Of a stretch of DNA of 64,000 bases, positions 29,888 through 38,178 are shown in pieces. The stretch covers positions 1-64,000 of the forward strand of contig CALXXT010000039.1 of assembly GCA_944392755.1 (NCBI GenBank), written 5' to 3'. The position numbers and the translations under genes were made by a program. This DNA is from an uncultured Sutterella sp. GTDB lineage: Bacteria; Pseudomonadota; Gammaproteobacteria; Burkholderiales; Burkholderiaceae_F. The notes under the pieces are model-generated. The model worked only from the letters and a program-made list of their open reading frames with translations, did not search any database and was not told the DNA's origin. Numbering within the stretch: position 1 is the first letter of the stretch; each line of letters begins with the position of its first letter.

Positions 29888-30666
29888 ATCTCTTCGTGAG
29901 GAACGGCGTGGCCGTCGTGGCCGTGGTGCTCAAGCCCGAGAATGGCGAGCGCCGCGGCGGCTCCGAGAAGGAGCGCGGCCAGCTGCCGGCGCCGGTCCCT
30001 GCCCGTGCGGGCGGTTCGGAACGCCTCGGGCAGGAGCGAAGCGAGCGTGATGTACACGAAGGACGCGCCTGAGGCGGCGAGCGCATAGGGCAGCGCTTCG
30101 CCCGCCATGCCGATTGCGATGCAGCCCGCCATGCCGCCCGCAACGGCCGAAAAGGCAATCACCGTGCAGAAGACGGCCGAACGCCGGCGGCTCATGCCGG
30201 CGCTTCGAAGCACCGTGAGGTACCCCACCTGCTGCGGAAACTCATGGAAAAGCACGGCGAGCGCGATGAGCCAGCCCGTGCGCTCGTCGGCGAGAAAGCT
30301 CGCCGCGACGAGGACGCCGTCCGCAAATCCATGAAGCATCCCGCCCGCCAGGAGCGGCGCGGGCTCGATGGCGTGCGCTTCGCCCAATCGGCCGTGCACG
30401 TGCGCCGACGCCGTCAGACGCGAAAACAGAAGAAAGAAGAGCGCCGCGCCGATCATGGTTGCGGCAAGCGCGCCCGCCGAACCCGGCGCCGCGGATTCAA
30501 AGGCTTCCGGGATGAGATGTCCGAGCGCGGCCGCGAGCAGAAAGCCGCACGCGGCCGCAAGCATCCGATCGGCCATGCGCGCGAGCACCCCGCCCGCCAC
30601 CCAAAGCGCGAAGCCGAGCGCCACTGCACGCGTGACCGCGTTGGCGAAGAACACCTCCCAAAACAC
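29872..30666 (-). CDS. ZIP-family divalent metal transporter
   Basis: A 264-residue inner-membrane protein with about eight hydrophobic helices. The metal-site motifs of ZIP transporters are present: GHLIPEAF (about 49-56), HGFADGVLVAASF (112-124) and LFHEFPQQVGYL (139-150). The pattern HxxxD and HExPxxxG implies uptake of Zn or a similar divalent metal. The C-terminus is unusually His-rich (HHGHDGHAVPHEEIH), probably a metal-binding tail. The GTG start at 30666 has AAGGAGG about ten bases upstream. The gene converges on and overlaps the sulfurtransferase gene. Metal specificity and any Zur-type operator are not determined. Confidence 0.85.
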   Translation of the reverse strand: MFWEVFFANAVTRAVALGFALWVAGGVLARMADRMLAAACGFLLAAALGHLIPEAFESAAPGSAGALAATMIGAALFFLLFSRLTASAHVHGRLGEAHAIEPAPLLAGGMLHGFADGVLVAASFLADERTGWLIALAVLFHEFPQQVGYLTVLRSAGMSRRRSAVFCTVIAFSAVAGGMAGCIAIGMAGEALPYALAASGASFVYITLASLLPEAFRTARTGRDRRRQLAALLLGAAAALAILGLEHHGHDGHAVPHEEIHALR

Positions 30667-31126
30667 CTTTCTGCCGCCTCCTTGCGGTGAGACTAACGGA
30701 AAACACGCATATTACCGAAGCGGCAAAGCCGAGAAATGTAAAGACGCTCCGAAACTTTCGATCCAGCTCAACAAATTTCAGCCCAAATTCACGCTTTTAT
30801 ACCCATTAATGAGTGTTTTTCGGCTCCGGATCGACGAACGGCCCGATCGAGATGTAACGAAACTTTGCGCTGACGCAATTCCGCGTCAAATCGGGATTTT
30901 TTCGGATTTTCCAAGCAATGCTTGAAAAATCCTTAGAAATCATGCGACTTTTTCCATTCGGGATCCCATTTACGTAGATACACGTAAATAATATGCCGCA
31001 AAGCCTCTGAAACACACGGTCATACAATCGTCAGCGACGGGGAGCGATTTCCGTTCGTTTGTCGTGCGCGCAGCGCTAGGACTGCGCCCCGGCAGTTTTG
31101 ATTAATCGCTAGGTGGAGAAACTCTC
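30667..31126. promoter_or_regulatory. AT-rich divergent control region with three palindromes
   Basis: About 460 bp without a convincing gene, visibly AT-richer than the coding DNA. It holds three inverted repeats within 120 bp: 30871-30888 (TGACGC-6-GCGTCA), 30904-30932 (14-bp arms around a single base, one mismatch, core CAAGCA-A-TGCTTG) and 30969-30988 (TTTACGT-6-ACGTAAA). TACAAT at 31023-31028 may be the -10 for the symporter. A GATTAATC palindrome (31100-31107) precedes its AGGTGGAG ribosome-binding site. On the other strand a TAATAT near 30712 may serve the ZIP gene. Confidence 0.6.
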
Positions 31127-32359
31127 ATGGCCTCCAAAATGAAAATCAGCTTGGCCTGGCAGATGATGATCGGCTTGGCCGTCGGCGTGATCGTCGGCGC
31201 CATGGTCGACGCTCAGTTCGCCAAAACATACTTCCAGCCGCTCGGCACCCTCTTCATTCGCCTGATCCGAATGGTGGTCGTGCCTCTCGTCTTCGCCACG
31301 ATCGTGGCAGGCGCCGCCGGCATTTCCGACACGGCCAAGCTCGGCCGCGTGGCGACGAAGACGCTGCTCGTCTACGCCGTGACGACGGCCATCGCCGTCG
31401 CGATGGGTCTGCTCTTCGCCAACTGGATCGATCCGGGCGTCGGCATCAGCCTCTCCACCGAAGGCCTCAAGGCGAAGGCCGTCTCGGCTCCTAGCCTTGT
31501 CGACACGCTTCTTGACATCGTCCCGATCAACCCGATGGAAGCTCTCGCCAAGGGCGCCATCCTGCAGGTGATCTTCTTTGCCGTCCTCTTCGGCTTCGGC
31601 CTCGCGGCGCTCGGCGAACGCGGCAAGCCCGTGCTCAGCTTCTTCGAGCTCGTCGGCGACGTGATGATCCGCGTGACGAACATCGTCATGAAGTACGCTC
31701 CGATCGGCGTCTTCGGCCTCATTTCCTACACGGTCGCGCAGCACGGCCTTGCGGTTCTGCTGCCGCTCTTCAAGCTCATCCTCACGTCCTTCCTCGCCAC
31801 GGCGGTTCTGGTGCTCTTCATCCTGACGCCGATGGTGATGCTCCTCGGCCGCACCAAGCCCGGCATCTTCTTCAAGGGCATCTTCGAGCCGTGGCTCATC
31901 GCCTTCACGACCTGCTCGTCGGCCGCCGCGCTTCCGGCGAACCTCGCCGCCGCCCGCCGTCTCGGCTCGACGAAGGCCGTCGCTTCCTTCTCGATTCCGC
32001 TCGGCAACACGATCAACATGAACGGCACGGCCGTCTATATGGGCGTGTGCTCGGTCTTTGCGGCTGAGGTCTACGGCATCGACCTCACGATGGCCGACCA
32101 GGCCACGATCGTTCTCATGGGCGTCATCGCCGCCGTCGGCACCGCTGGCGTGCCGGGCGCCGGCCTCATCATGACGACGGTCGTCTTCACGCAGGTCGGC
32201 ATTCCGCTTGAAGCGGTGGCTCTCATCGCCGGCGTCGACCGTATTCTCGACATGATCCGCACCTCGATCAACGTGGTGGGCGACGTGGCGAGCGCGATCG
32301 TCGTGACCAACTGGGAAGGCGAACTTTATTCGGAACCCTACGTCGAAGGCGAAGCCTGA
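31127..32359 (+). CDS. Dicarboxylate/amino acid:cation symporter (DAACS family)
   Basis: Inner-membrane secondary transporter of the GltP/DctA family, importing C4-dicarboxylates, glutamate or aspartate with H+ or Na+. It has 410 residues with about eight helices and two re-entrant loops. Visible landmarks are LFIRLIRMVVVPLVFATIVAG near the N-terminus, the Ser-containing hairpin TCSSAAALPANL, the substrate/cation motif NTINMNGTAVY (from about 293), GVPGAGLIMT, and RTSINVVGD followed by NWEGEL at the end. The ATG at 31127 follows AGGTGGAG. The preceding intergenic region is palindrome-rich, suggesting regulated expression. GltP-like versus DctA-like specificity is not resolved. Confidence 0.9.
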   Translation: MASKMKISLAWQMMIGLAVGVIVGAMVDAQFAKTYFQPLGTLFIRLIRMVVVPLVFATIVAGAAGISDTAKLGRVATKTLLVYAVTTAIAVAMGLLFANWIDPGVGISLSTEGLKAKAVSAPSLVDTLLDIVPINPMEALAKGAILQVIFFAVLFGFGLAALGERGKPVLSFFELVGDVMIRVTNIVMKYAPIGVFGLISYTVAQHGLAVLLPLFKLILTSFLATAVLVLFILTPMVMLLGRTKPGIFFKGIFEPWLIAFTTCSSAAALPANLAAARRLGSTKAVASFSIPLGNTINMNGTAVYMGVCSVFAAEVYGIDLTMADQATIVLMGVIAAVGTAGVPGAGLIMTTVVFTQVGIPLEAVALIAGVDRILDMIRTSINVVGDVASAIVVTNWEGELYSEPYVEGEA

Positions 32360-32370
32360 CGGCGGTTTCC

Positions 32371-32450
32371 TCGGGCGCCCGACTTCGGCGGACGCCCGAA
32401 CCTTCCGAACCGAAGCGGCTCCGTACGTCGTGCGGGCCGCTTTTCCTTTG
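32371..32450 (+). terminator. Hairpins after the symporter gene
   Basis: Two stem-loops follow the stop: 32371-32377 / 32393-32399 and 32413-32419 / 32436-32442. The second is followed by TTCCTTTG, a modest U-rich tail. Confidence 0.5.
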
Positions 32451-32515
32451 AGCCTCACGCATGCCGCGCCGGCCCGAACCTCCGAGCCGCCGCATTCATC
32501 CGCCCTCTCTGCGCC

Positions 32516-33415
32516 ATGACGAAAACCAACCCCGAACTCAAGCGCGCCTTTCTGGAGCTCCACGCCTCGATACTCCTGGCCGGCTGGACGGGCGTCTTCG
32601 GCAAACTCATCAGCCTCTCGGCCGGGCTGCTCGTCTTCTGGCGCGTCGCCGTCGCATCCGCGCTTTTCTGCCTTTGGGCGTCGATCAGCCGCCGAGTGGA
32701 GCACGCCCGCGCCGGCGAGCGCATCGGCATGATGCTCGTCGGCGTGCTGCTCCTCATGCAGTGGACGCTTTTCTACGCGGCGATCAAGGCCTCGAACGTT
32801 TCGATCGGCGTCGTCGCCTTCTCCTCCGTCGGATTCTTCACGGCGCTCCTCGAGCCGCTCTTTGCAAGACGGGCCATCCGGCTGCAGGAAATCCTCTTCT
32901 CCATCATCACGATACTTGGGATTGCGCTCATCTTTCGATTCGACGCGCAGTACCGACTCGGAATTCTTTTCGGCCTGGCAAGCGCCGCCGCCTCTGCCCT
33001 TCTGGCCATTTTCTTCCGGCAGTACCGCGCTCGGTTCTCTGCCGTGACGGTTCTTCACTGGCAGCTCCTCGGCGCGCTTGCCGCCTCGCTTGCGCTCCTG
33101 CCCCTTTATCGAGCCCTCATGCCGCCCGAGCCGTTCTTCCCCGAAGCGCTTGACCTCGCCTACCTTCTCATCTTCGCGACGCTCTGCACCATCGGCATGT
33201 ACCTGCTGCAGATTCAGGCGCTCGAGCGGATCTCAGCCTTTACCGTCAATCTTTCCTACAACCTTGAGCCCGTCTACTCGATCCTGATCGCCATGATTCT
33301 TTTCGACGAAGCCCGAGCGCTCAACTGGTCGTTCTGGACGGGACTTCTTCTGATCGGCGCGTCGGTCCTTCTGCAGACGGGTTCGGTGCTCCGCGCGGCG
33401 CGGCGCGCGTCATAA
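32516..33415 (+). CDS. DMT-superfamily (EamA) transporter
   Basis: A 299-residue inner-membrane protein with about ten transmembrane helices in two EamA repeats (roughly residues 12-140 and 148-295). Helix-rich stretches such as HASILLAGWTGVFGKLI and MYLLQIQALERISAFTVNL followed by EPVYSILIAMILFDE are typical of drug/metabolite efflux proteins. The conserved proline/glutamate of the LEPVYS motif near the end of repeat two is present. The ATG at 32516 lies 156 bp after the symporter stop, with terminator-like hairpins between. Substrate is unknown; members of this family export amino acids or metabolites. Confidence 0.85.
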   Translation: MTKTNPELKRAFLELHASILLAGWTGVFGKLISLSAGLLVFWRVAVASALFCLWASISRRVEHARAGERIGMMLVGVLLLMQWTLFYAAIKASNVSIGVVAFSSVGFFTALLEPLFARRAIRLQEILFSIITILGIALIFRFDAQYRLGILFGLASAAASALLAIFFRQYRARFSAVTVLHWQLLGALAASLALLPLYRALMPPEPFFPEALDLAYLLIFATLCTIGMYLLQIQALERISAFTVNLSYNLEPVYSILIAMILFDEARALNWSFWTGLLLIGASVLLQTGSVLRAARRAS

Positions 33416-33451
33416 AAAAATCCGCGGCGGGCCCGAATGCCCGCGCGGATT
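33412..33451 (-). terminator. Rho-independent terminator for the META-domain gene
   Basis: A long stem (arms 33419-33432 and 33439-33451, one bulge) is followed on the leftward transcript by seven U residues (complement of 33414-33420). It also overlaps the end of the EamA gene, so it may work in both directions. Confidence 0.85.
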
Positions 33452-33485
33452 CCCGAATGCTTCAGACAAGCCGCCCGCAGAGCGG

Positions 33486-33905
33486 TTACGACGCCGAAGG
33501 GTCGAGCGTCAGAACGCGCTCTCCGGCCTCATCCCAAAGAACAAGGCGCCCGTCGAGCAGCGTCGCCGCCGAGGCGCGGCCGAGCTTTTCGAGAAAGGCC
33601 GCCTCAACCTTCATCGCCTCGGGCGAACACATCATCATGGTGCTGCCGATGCGGCCGAGCTTGAGCGTCGTGCCTTCAAGCTTCCAGCTTCCGATCATGC
33701 GGTTGCAGCCCGAAGTGCCGGAAAGGCGTCCGTCCGCGCCGAACGTGACGGCCGGCTTTGCCTCGTCCTTCGAGCCTTCCGTCCAGACGTAGGTTTGACC
33801 GGCGAGCTCGGGAGCGGCGCCGGCGGGCGCCGCGCTCTTCAAACCGGAGCAGCCGCCCAAAAGCATGACGGCGCAGGCTGCCGCCGCAGCGTGGATCTTC
33901 TTCAT
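33486..33905 (-). CDS. META-domain lipoprotein, HslJ-like
   Basis: A 139-residue predicted lipoprotein. The signal peptide ends in the lipobox LLGGC with lipidated Cys19. A META domain follows (about 33-135) containing VTFGADGRLSGTSGCNRMIGSW and STMMMCSPEAMKVEAAFL, which match the G-CN-Y/F-G and T-M-CP pattern of HslJ-type proteins. HslJ contributes to novobiocin and heat-stress tolerance in E. coli; the biochemical role is unknown. The ATG at 33905 follows GAGAGGTGAAGA. It lies 81 bp downstream of polA on the same strand and could share its transcript. Confidence 0.88.
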   Translation of the reverse strand: MKKIHAAAAACAVMLLGGCSGLKSAAPAGAAPELAGQTYVWTEGSKDEAKPAVTFGADGRLSGTSGCNRMIGSWKLEGTTLKLGRIGSTMMMCSPEAMKVEAAFLEKLGRASAATLLDGRLVLWDEAGERVLTLDPSAS

Positions 33906-33986
33906 TCTTCACCTCTCGCAATTGGAATGACGCGCGGCGCTGGCGTTCCGCCGCGCCGAACCTACCGCATCCTATCAAGAAACGCT

Positions 33987-36716
33987 TCAATGCGCTTCGC
34001 CCCAATTCGAAGCAACGCCCACTTCGGCGATGAGGGGCACCGAAAGCCGAGCCACCTCGGCCATGAGCTTCGGGAGCGCTTCGCGCACGCGTTCGGCCTC
34101 CGCCTCGGGCGCCTCGATGATGAGCTCGTCGTGCACCTGAAGGACAAGCTTCGAAGCGAGTCCCTCTTCCCGCAGCCACCGATCGACCGCGATCATCGCC
34201 ATCTTGATGAGATCGGCCGCCGTTCCCTGCATGGGCGCGTTGATGGCGGCACGCTCGGCCGCCGCCTTCAGCATGCGCTTCGGGCTGCGGATTTCCGGAA
34301 TCCAGAGCCGACGGCCGAACAGCGTTTCGACGTAGCCGAGCGCGGCCGCGGAGAGCCGCGCTTCGTCCATGTAGCGCTTCACCCCGGGGAAGCGGTGAAA
34401 GTACTGCTCGACGTAATTGGCGGCCACCTTGCGGTCCAGGCCGAGCTGCTGCGCGAGGCCGAAGGCGCTCATCCCGTAGATGAGTCCGAAATTGATCACC
34501 TTGGCCATGCGGCGCTCTTCCGCGGTCACCCGCTCGAGCGGCACGCCGAAAACTTCCGACGCGGTCGAGCGGTGGATGTCCTCGCCGCGGGCGAACGCCC
34601 CGAGAAGCGCCTCATCCTGCGAAAGATGCGCCATGATGCGCAGCTCGATCTGGGAGTAGTCGGCGTCGACGATCACCGAGCCGGGCCGAGCGCGGAAGGC
34701 GGTGCGGATCCGACGGCCTTCGGGCGTGCGGGCAGGAATGTTTTGGAGATTGGGCTCCGAGCTCGCCAGTCTTCCCGTCACCGCGGTTGCCTGTCCGAAG
34801 GTCGTGTGCACGCGGCCGTCCGCCGGATCGATCATGCGGGGAAGCTTCTCGAGGTACGTGCTCCGCAGCTTGGAGAGCCGACGGTGCTCGAGCACGATGC
34901 GCGCAATGGGATAGTCGAGCGCAAGCTCGCCGAGCACCTCCTCGTCCGTGGAGGGAGTCCCCGAAGCGGTCTTCTTGCGCACGGGAATGCCCATGTCGGT
35001 GAAAAGCACCTCGGCGAGCTGCTTCGGACTGGCAAGATTGAATTCTCGTCCGGCCGCTTCGGCGGCCTCGGCCTTCAGGCGGTCGATCTTTTGGGCGAGT
35101 TCGCGCGACTCCTCGAGAAGCATCCCGCCGTCGATCTCCACCCCGGTCGCCTCCATTTCGAAAAGCACGGGCAGGAGCGGGCGCTCGATCTCATGGTAGA
35201 TGCGGGCGCTCTTGGCATCCGAAGCGAAGCCGAGGGAGAAGTGCGCATGGAGCGCGCGCACGGCGGCCGCTTCCTCGGCCAAAAGACGGGCGACGGCGTC
35301 CGGATCGGCGTCGCGCCAGCCGAGGCGCTTCGCGCCTTTGCCGAGAACGGCGTCCCGCTGCGGGATCGATCGGCTCAAGTGCCGCCGCGCGAGCTTCGGG
35401 AGCTCGTGCGGAAGATGCGCTTCAAGGACGTAGTCCATGAGCATGACGTCGTCGATGCGGCCGCCCACGCGGATGCCCGCGCGCGCGAACGCATGAAGAG
35501 CCGTCTTGGCGTCGTGCATCGTCTTGGGCGCTTCGCTCTCGAACCAAGGCCGCAGCGCCTCAAGCGCAGCCGATGCGGAGAAGCCGGGCGTCGACTCGAC
35601 GACGTAAACCTCGAGGGGCGAAAGCGCGAATGCCGCCGCTCCGACGTCGGCTTTCCGAGCCTCGCCGTCGTAGAGAAGCGCAAGCGCCACGGGTTCCGCA
35701 CGAGGCTGCGCCAGCGCGCCGAGAAGTCCCGTCAGCCCCGCTTCGTCCGAGACGCGCACGTAGGGAAGATCATTCTCTTCAAAGGCCGCCGACGGCTCGC
35801 GGACCGGCACGAACGCATCGGGCGCCGCCTTGGCGGCGGAACGGACGCGTCCGGCCGCAGCGCCCGGCTTCGCGCGGCTCACGCTCGCCGCAGACATCTG
35901 CCAGCGCTTCGCGAAGCGCTCAAGCGCCGCTTCGTCCGCATCCCGAAAGGCAAGATCGGCCGCAGCGCCGACGCCGGGCACGACGGCATCGCGCTTCACG
36001 GTGACGAGCGCTCGGGCGTCCTCAAGGAAGGGAAGTCCCGCGCGAAGGTTCTCGCCCGCTTTGCCGGGCACTTCATCCGCGTGCTCGATGAGGCCGTCGA
36101 GACTGCCCCACTGAGCGATCCACTTGGCGGCCGTCTTCGGTCCGCAGCCCTTGATCCCGGGGACGTTGTCGACCTTGTCGCCCATGAGCGAAAGGTAGTC
36201 GACGATGCGCTCGGGCGGCACGCCGTACTTCTCAAGCACGCCCGCGCGGTCGTAGAACTTGTCGTTCATCGTGTTGAGAAGCGAGATGCCTTCGCCCACG
36301 AGCTGCGCGAGATCCTTGTCGCCCGTCGCGATCACCACTTCGTCGCCCGCTTCGCGCGCGAGACGGGTGAAGCTCGCGATGACGTCGTCGGCCTCAATGC
36401 CCGGCACGACGTAGACGGGCCAGCCCAAGAGCCTGACGCCCTCCTGAAGAGGGGCGATCTGAACGCGGAGGTCGTCGGGCATCGGAGGACGGTTCGCCTT
36501 GTACTCGGGGAACCGTTCATGGCGGAAAGTCTTTCCCGGCGCGTCGAAGACGACCGCGGCTCGGTCCGGCTTCACGGCGGCGGCCACCTTGCTCAGCATT
36601 CCGAAAAAGCCCTTGATCGCCCCCGTCGGCTCGCCCGCCGTCGTCGTCAAGGGGGGCATCGCGTGGTACGCCCGGAAGAGGTAGTTGGATCCGTCGATCA
36701 GAAGAACTTTGGCCAT
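33987..36716 (-). CDS. polA: DNA polymerase I, with degenerate 3'-5' exonuclease
   Basis: Family A polymerase for Okazaki-fragment processing and gap repair, 909 residues (E. coli 928). The 5' nuclease domain (about 1-270) is intact: LIDGSNYLFRAYHAMPPL, GKTFRHERFPEYK, EADDVIASF, ATGDKDLAQLV and LMGDKVDNVPGIKGCGPKTA. The polymerase domain (about 500-909) has motif A DADYSQIELRIMAHL, motif B RRMAKVINFGLIYG and motif C VHDELI. The middle domain lacks the proofreading residues. Where E. coli has FDTET there is VALALLYDG (about 342). NLKYD is replaced by MHDAK (about 399), and YAAEDAD by LLAEEAA (about 477). It diverges from the DUF2782 gene. Sequence is uninterrupted, so it is not a pseudogene. 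Confidence 0.96.
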   Translation of the reverse strand: MAKVLLIDGSNYLFRAYHAMPPLTTTAGEPTGAIKGFFGMLSKVAAAVKPDRAAVVFDAPGKTFRHERFPEYKANRPPMPDDLRVQIAPLQEGVRLLGWPVYVVPGIEADDVIASFTRLAREAGDEVVIATGDKDLAQLVGEGISLLNTMNDKFYDRAGVLEKYGVPPERIVDYLSLMGDKVDNVPGIKGCGPKTAAKWIAQWGSLDGLIEHADEVPGKAGENLRAGLPFLEDARALVTVKRDAVVPGVGAAADLAFRDADEAALERFAKRWQMSAASVSRAKPGAAAGRVRSAAKAAPDAFVPVREPSAAFEENDLPYVRVSDEAGLTGLLGALAQPRAEPVALALLYDGEARKADVGAAAFALSPLEVYVVESTPGFSASAALEALRPWFESEAPKTMHDAKTALHAFARAGIRVGGRIDDVMLMDYVLEAHLPHELPKLARRHLSRSIPQRDAVLGKGAKRLGWRDADPDAVARLLAEEAAAVRALHAHFSLGFASDAKSARIYHEIERPLLPVLFEMEATGVEIDGGMLLEESRELAQKIDRLKAEAAEAAGREFNLASPKQLAEVLFTDMGIPVRKKTASGTPSTDEEVLGELALDYPIARIVLEHRRLSKLRSTYLEKLPRMIDPADGRVHTTFGQATAVTGRLASSEPNLQNIPARTPEGRRIRTAFRARPGSVIVDADYSQIELRIMAHLSQDEALLGAFARGEDIHRSTASEVFGVPLERVTAEERRMAKVINFGLIYGMSAFGLAQQLGLDRKVAANYVEQYFHRFPGVKRYMDEARLSAAALGYVETLFGRRLWIPEIRSPKRMLKAAAERAAINAPMQGTAADLIKMAMIAVDRWLREEGLASKLVLQVHDELIIEAPEAEAERVREALPKLMAEVARLSVPLIAEVGVASNWGEAH

Positions 36717-36878
36717 GAATGATCCTCAATCAAGAAGTCTCCCAAGGATAGCGAAATCCCATCGGTCGGTTGCACCCGACTGTTACAATGACTTCAAAGG
36801 AGGCCGTCCTCTCCGCCTTGATGACAGCGCCCGTCGGAGAAGGACCCTTGAGGCGTTTCCAAAATCCAGGAGTATCAA

Positions 36879-37307
36879 GTGAAGCGCATTCTTCTTTCAG
36901 CACTTTTATGCGCCGCCGCGGCAGCCGCTTCGGCCGCTTCGGATGCGCCCCCGCCCTATGCGGGCGACGTGCCCGCCGTTCGGGAGACCATGCCGCCGCC
37001 CGCCCGCCGGCTGGAACCGAAGCCGGCGTCGGAGGGCATGCAGCTTGCCCCATCGGAAGCCGACATGAAGAAGGCCCGCGAAGACCGCGAGCGCGGCATC
37101 GTGCCGAAGCGCACGAACGACAAGCGCACGCGCATCGAGACCGTGCGCGACCAGGACAACCGCGTCACGGAATACATCGTGACGCCGGGCTCGACCAAGA
37201 TTCCTTACACCATTGAAAACCAAGCCGACCGGCCCATCGACACGACGCCGGGCGGAAATCCGAGCGGCACGCTCGGCACGCCGAAGTTCATCGAATTCGG
37301 CTGGTAA
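36879..37307 (+). CDS. Secreted DUF2782-type protein
   Basis: A 142-residue exported protein of unknown function. The signal peptide is KRILLSALLCAAAAAASAASA-like, with cleavage expected after ASA or SAA near residues 18-20. A Pro-rich linker follows. The conserved C-terminal part is TRIETVRDQDNRVTEYIVTP followed by YTIENQADRP. The IETVRDQDNRVTEY stretch and the location next to polA fit the DUF2782 family of betaproteobacteria (recalled, not searched). The GTG start at 36879 has AGGAG seven bases upstream. TACAAT at 36784-36789 may be its -10 element. Confidence 0.75.
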   Translation: MKRILLSALLCAAAAAASAASDAPPPYAGDVPAVRETMPPPARRLEPKPASEGMQLAPSEADMKKAREDRERGIVPKRTNDKRTRIETVRDQDNRVTEYIVTPGSTKIPYTIENQADRPIDTTPGGNPSGTLGTPKFIEFGW

Positions 37308-37342
37308 ACCCATTAAGCCGTCAGCGGCTTCTTTGAGGACCG

Positions 37343-37374
37343 GAGGGCGTCCGCATCCAGAAACGGACGCCCTC
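37343..37374 (+). terminator. Hairpin after the DUF2782 gene
   Basis: A perfect 11-bp inverted repeat (37343-37353 / 37364-37374) lies in the 87-bp spacer before the next gene. It has no immediate U-tract, so termination is uncertain. Confidence 0.45.
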
Positions 37375-37394
37375 CCGCATTCCGGAACATTTTC

Positions 37395-38165
37395 ATGACG
37401 CAGAATTTCTTCCAACGCGGCGCCATGTGGCTGAAGGAGTCGCTCCACGCGCTGCGCCTGCAGCCCGTCTCCCTCACGGGAATCGCCATCTTCTCGCTCA
37501 TGCTGAGCGGCATCCTTTCGAGTCTTCCGCTCGTGGGCTCAATGCTCGCAGGGCTTTGGATGCCGTTCGGCACCGTGCTTACGGCCGAAGCCGCCCGCGA
37601 CACGCTCGAGGGGCGCTCCCCCTCCTACCGTTCGCTTGCGGCCGCATGGTCCGACCCTGCTGCGCGCTCCGGACTCATCGGCATCGGCGTCTTCTCCGCG
37701 GTTTGGATGGAGCTCGTCTTTCTTCTTTTTGAATTCCTCGGGCGTTCGGACATCAGCCAATGGAAGATGACGGAAAAGGGCCTCGACATGAGCACGGTGA
37801 CGGCGAACTTTCCCACGACAGCCGTCGCGGTGATGGCGGTGCTCTACATCCCCTTCCTCATGGCGACGACCTTCGCGCCGATTCTCGTGCGGATTCATCA
37901 CCAAAAGCTGATGAAGTCGCTCTTCTTCTCCTTCTTCGGCGCCCTGCGCTCGATCGGCTCCATCCTCACCTTCCTCGTTCTTGTGGGGGTGCTCTGCGTT
38001 CTGCTCATCACCGGCATCGAGCTCGCGCTCGCCCTTCTCGGCTTCCCGAACGGCCTTGCCTACATCGGCCCCTTCGTCGCCGCGGGCATCTCGACCATCC
38101 TCCAGGCCGGCGTCTGGGTGATGTTCCGCGACATCTTCTCCGGAATTCCGGCGAACGACCCTTAA
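37395..38165 (+). CDS. BPSS1780-like integral membrane protein
   Basis: A 256-residue inner-membrane protein with five or six hydrophobic helices (for example SLTGIAIFSLMLSGILSSL near 26-44 and ILTFLVLVGVLCVLLITGIEL near 192-212). It resembles the BPSS1780 family of betaproteobacterial membrane proteins: an N-terminal amphipathic WLKESLHALRLQP segment followed by LPLVGSMLAGLWMPFGTVLTAEAARD. The function of that family is unknown. The ATG at 37395 has no strong ribosome-binding site. It may be co-transcribed with the DUF2782 gene 87 bp upstream, although a hairpin intervenes. It converges on dinB, whose stop is 13 bp away. Confidence 0.7.
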   Translation: MTQNFFQRGAMWLKESLHALRLQPVSLTGIAIFSLMLSGILSSLPLVGSMLAGLWMPFGTVLTAEAARDTLEGRSPSYRSLAAAWSDPAARSGLIGIGVFSAVWMELVFLLFEFLGRSDISQWKMTEKGLDMSTVTANFPTTAVAVMAVLYIPFLMATTFAPILVRIHHQKLMKSLFFSFFGALRSIGSILTFLVLVGVLCVLLITGIELALALLGFPNGLAYIGPFVAAGISTILQAGVWVMFRDIFSGIPANDP

Positions 38166-38178
38166 GGTTCGGCGCGGC

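Noticed and set aside
30806..31027. 73-codon leftward frame in the symporter control region
   Set aside because: It lies over the three palindromes, is AT-driven, and has no ribosome-binding site or recognisable domain.
33795..36722. 975-codon rightward frame opposite polA
   Set aside because: Shadow of polA; composition dominated by Arg, His and Gly, without domains or ribosome-binding site. The same reasoning rejects the frames opposite the symporter (31109-33058), parC (48711-51164) and lon (59140-61509).
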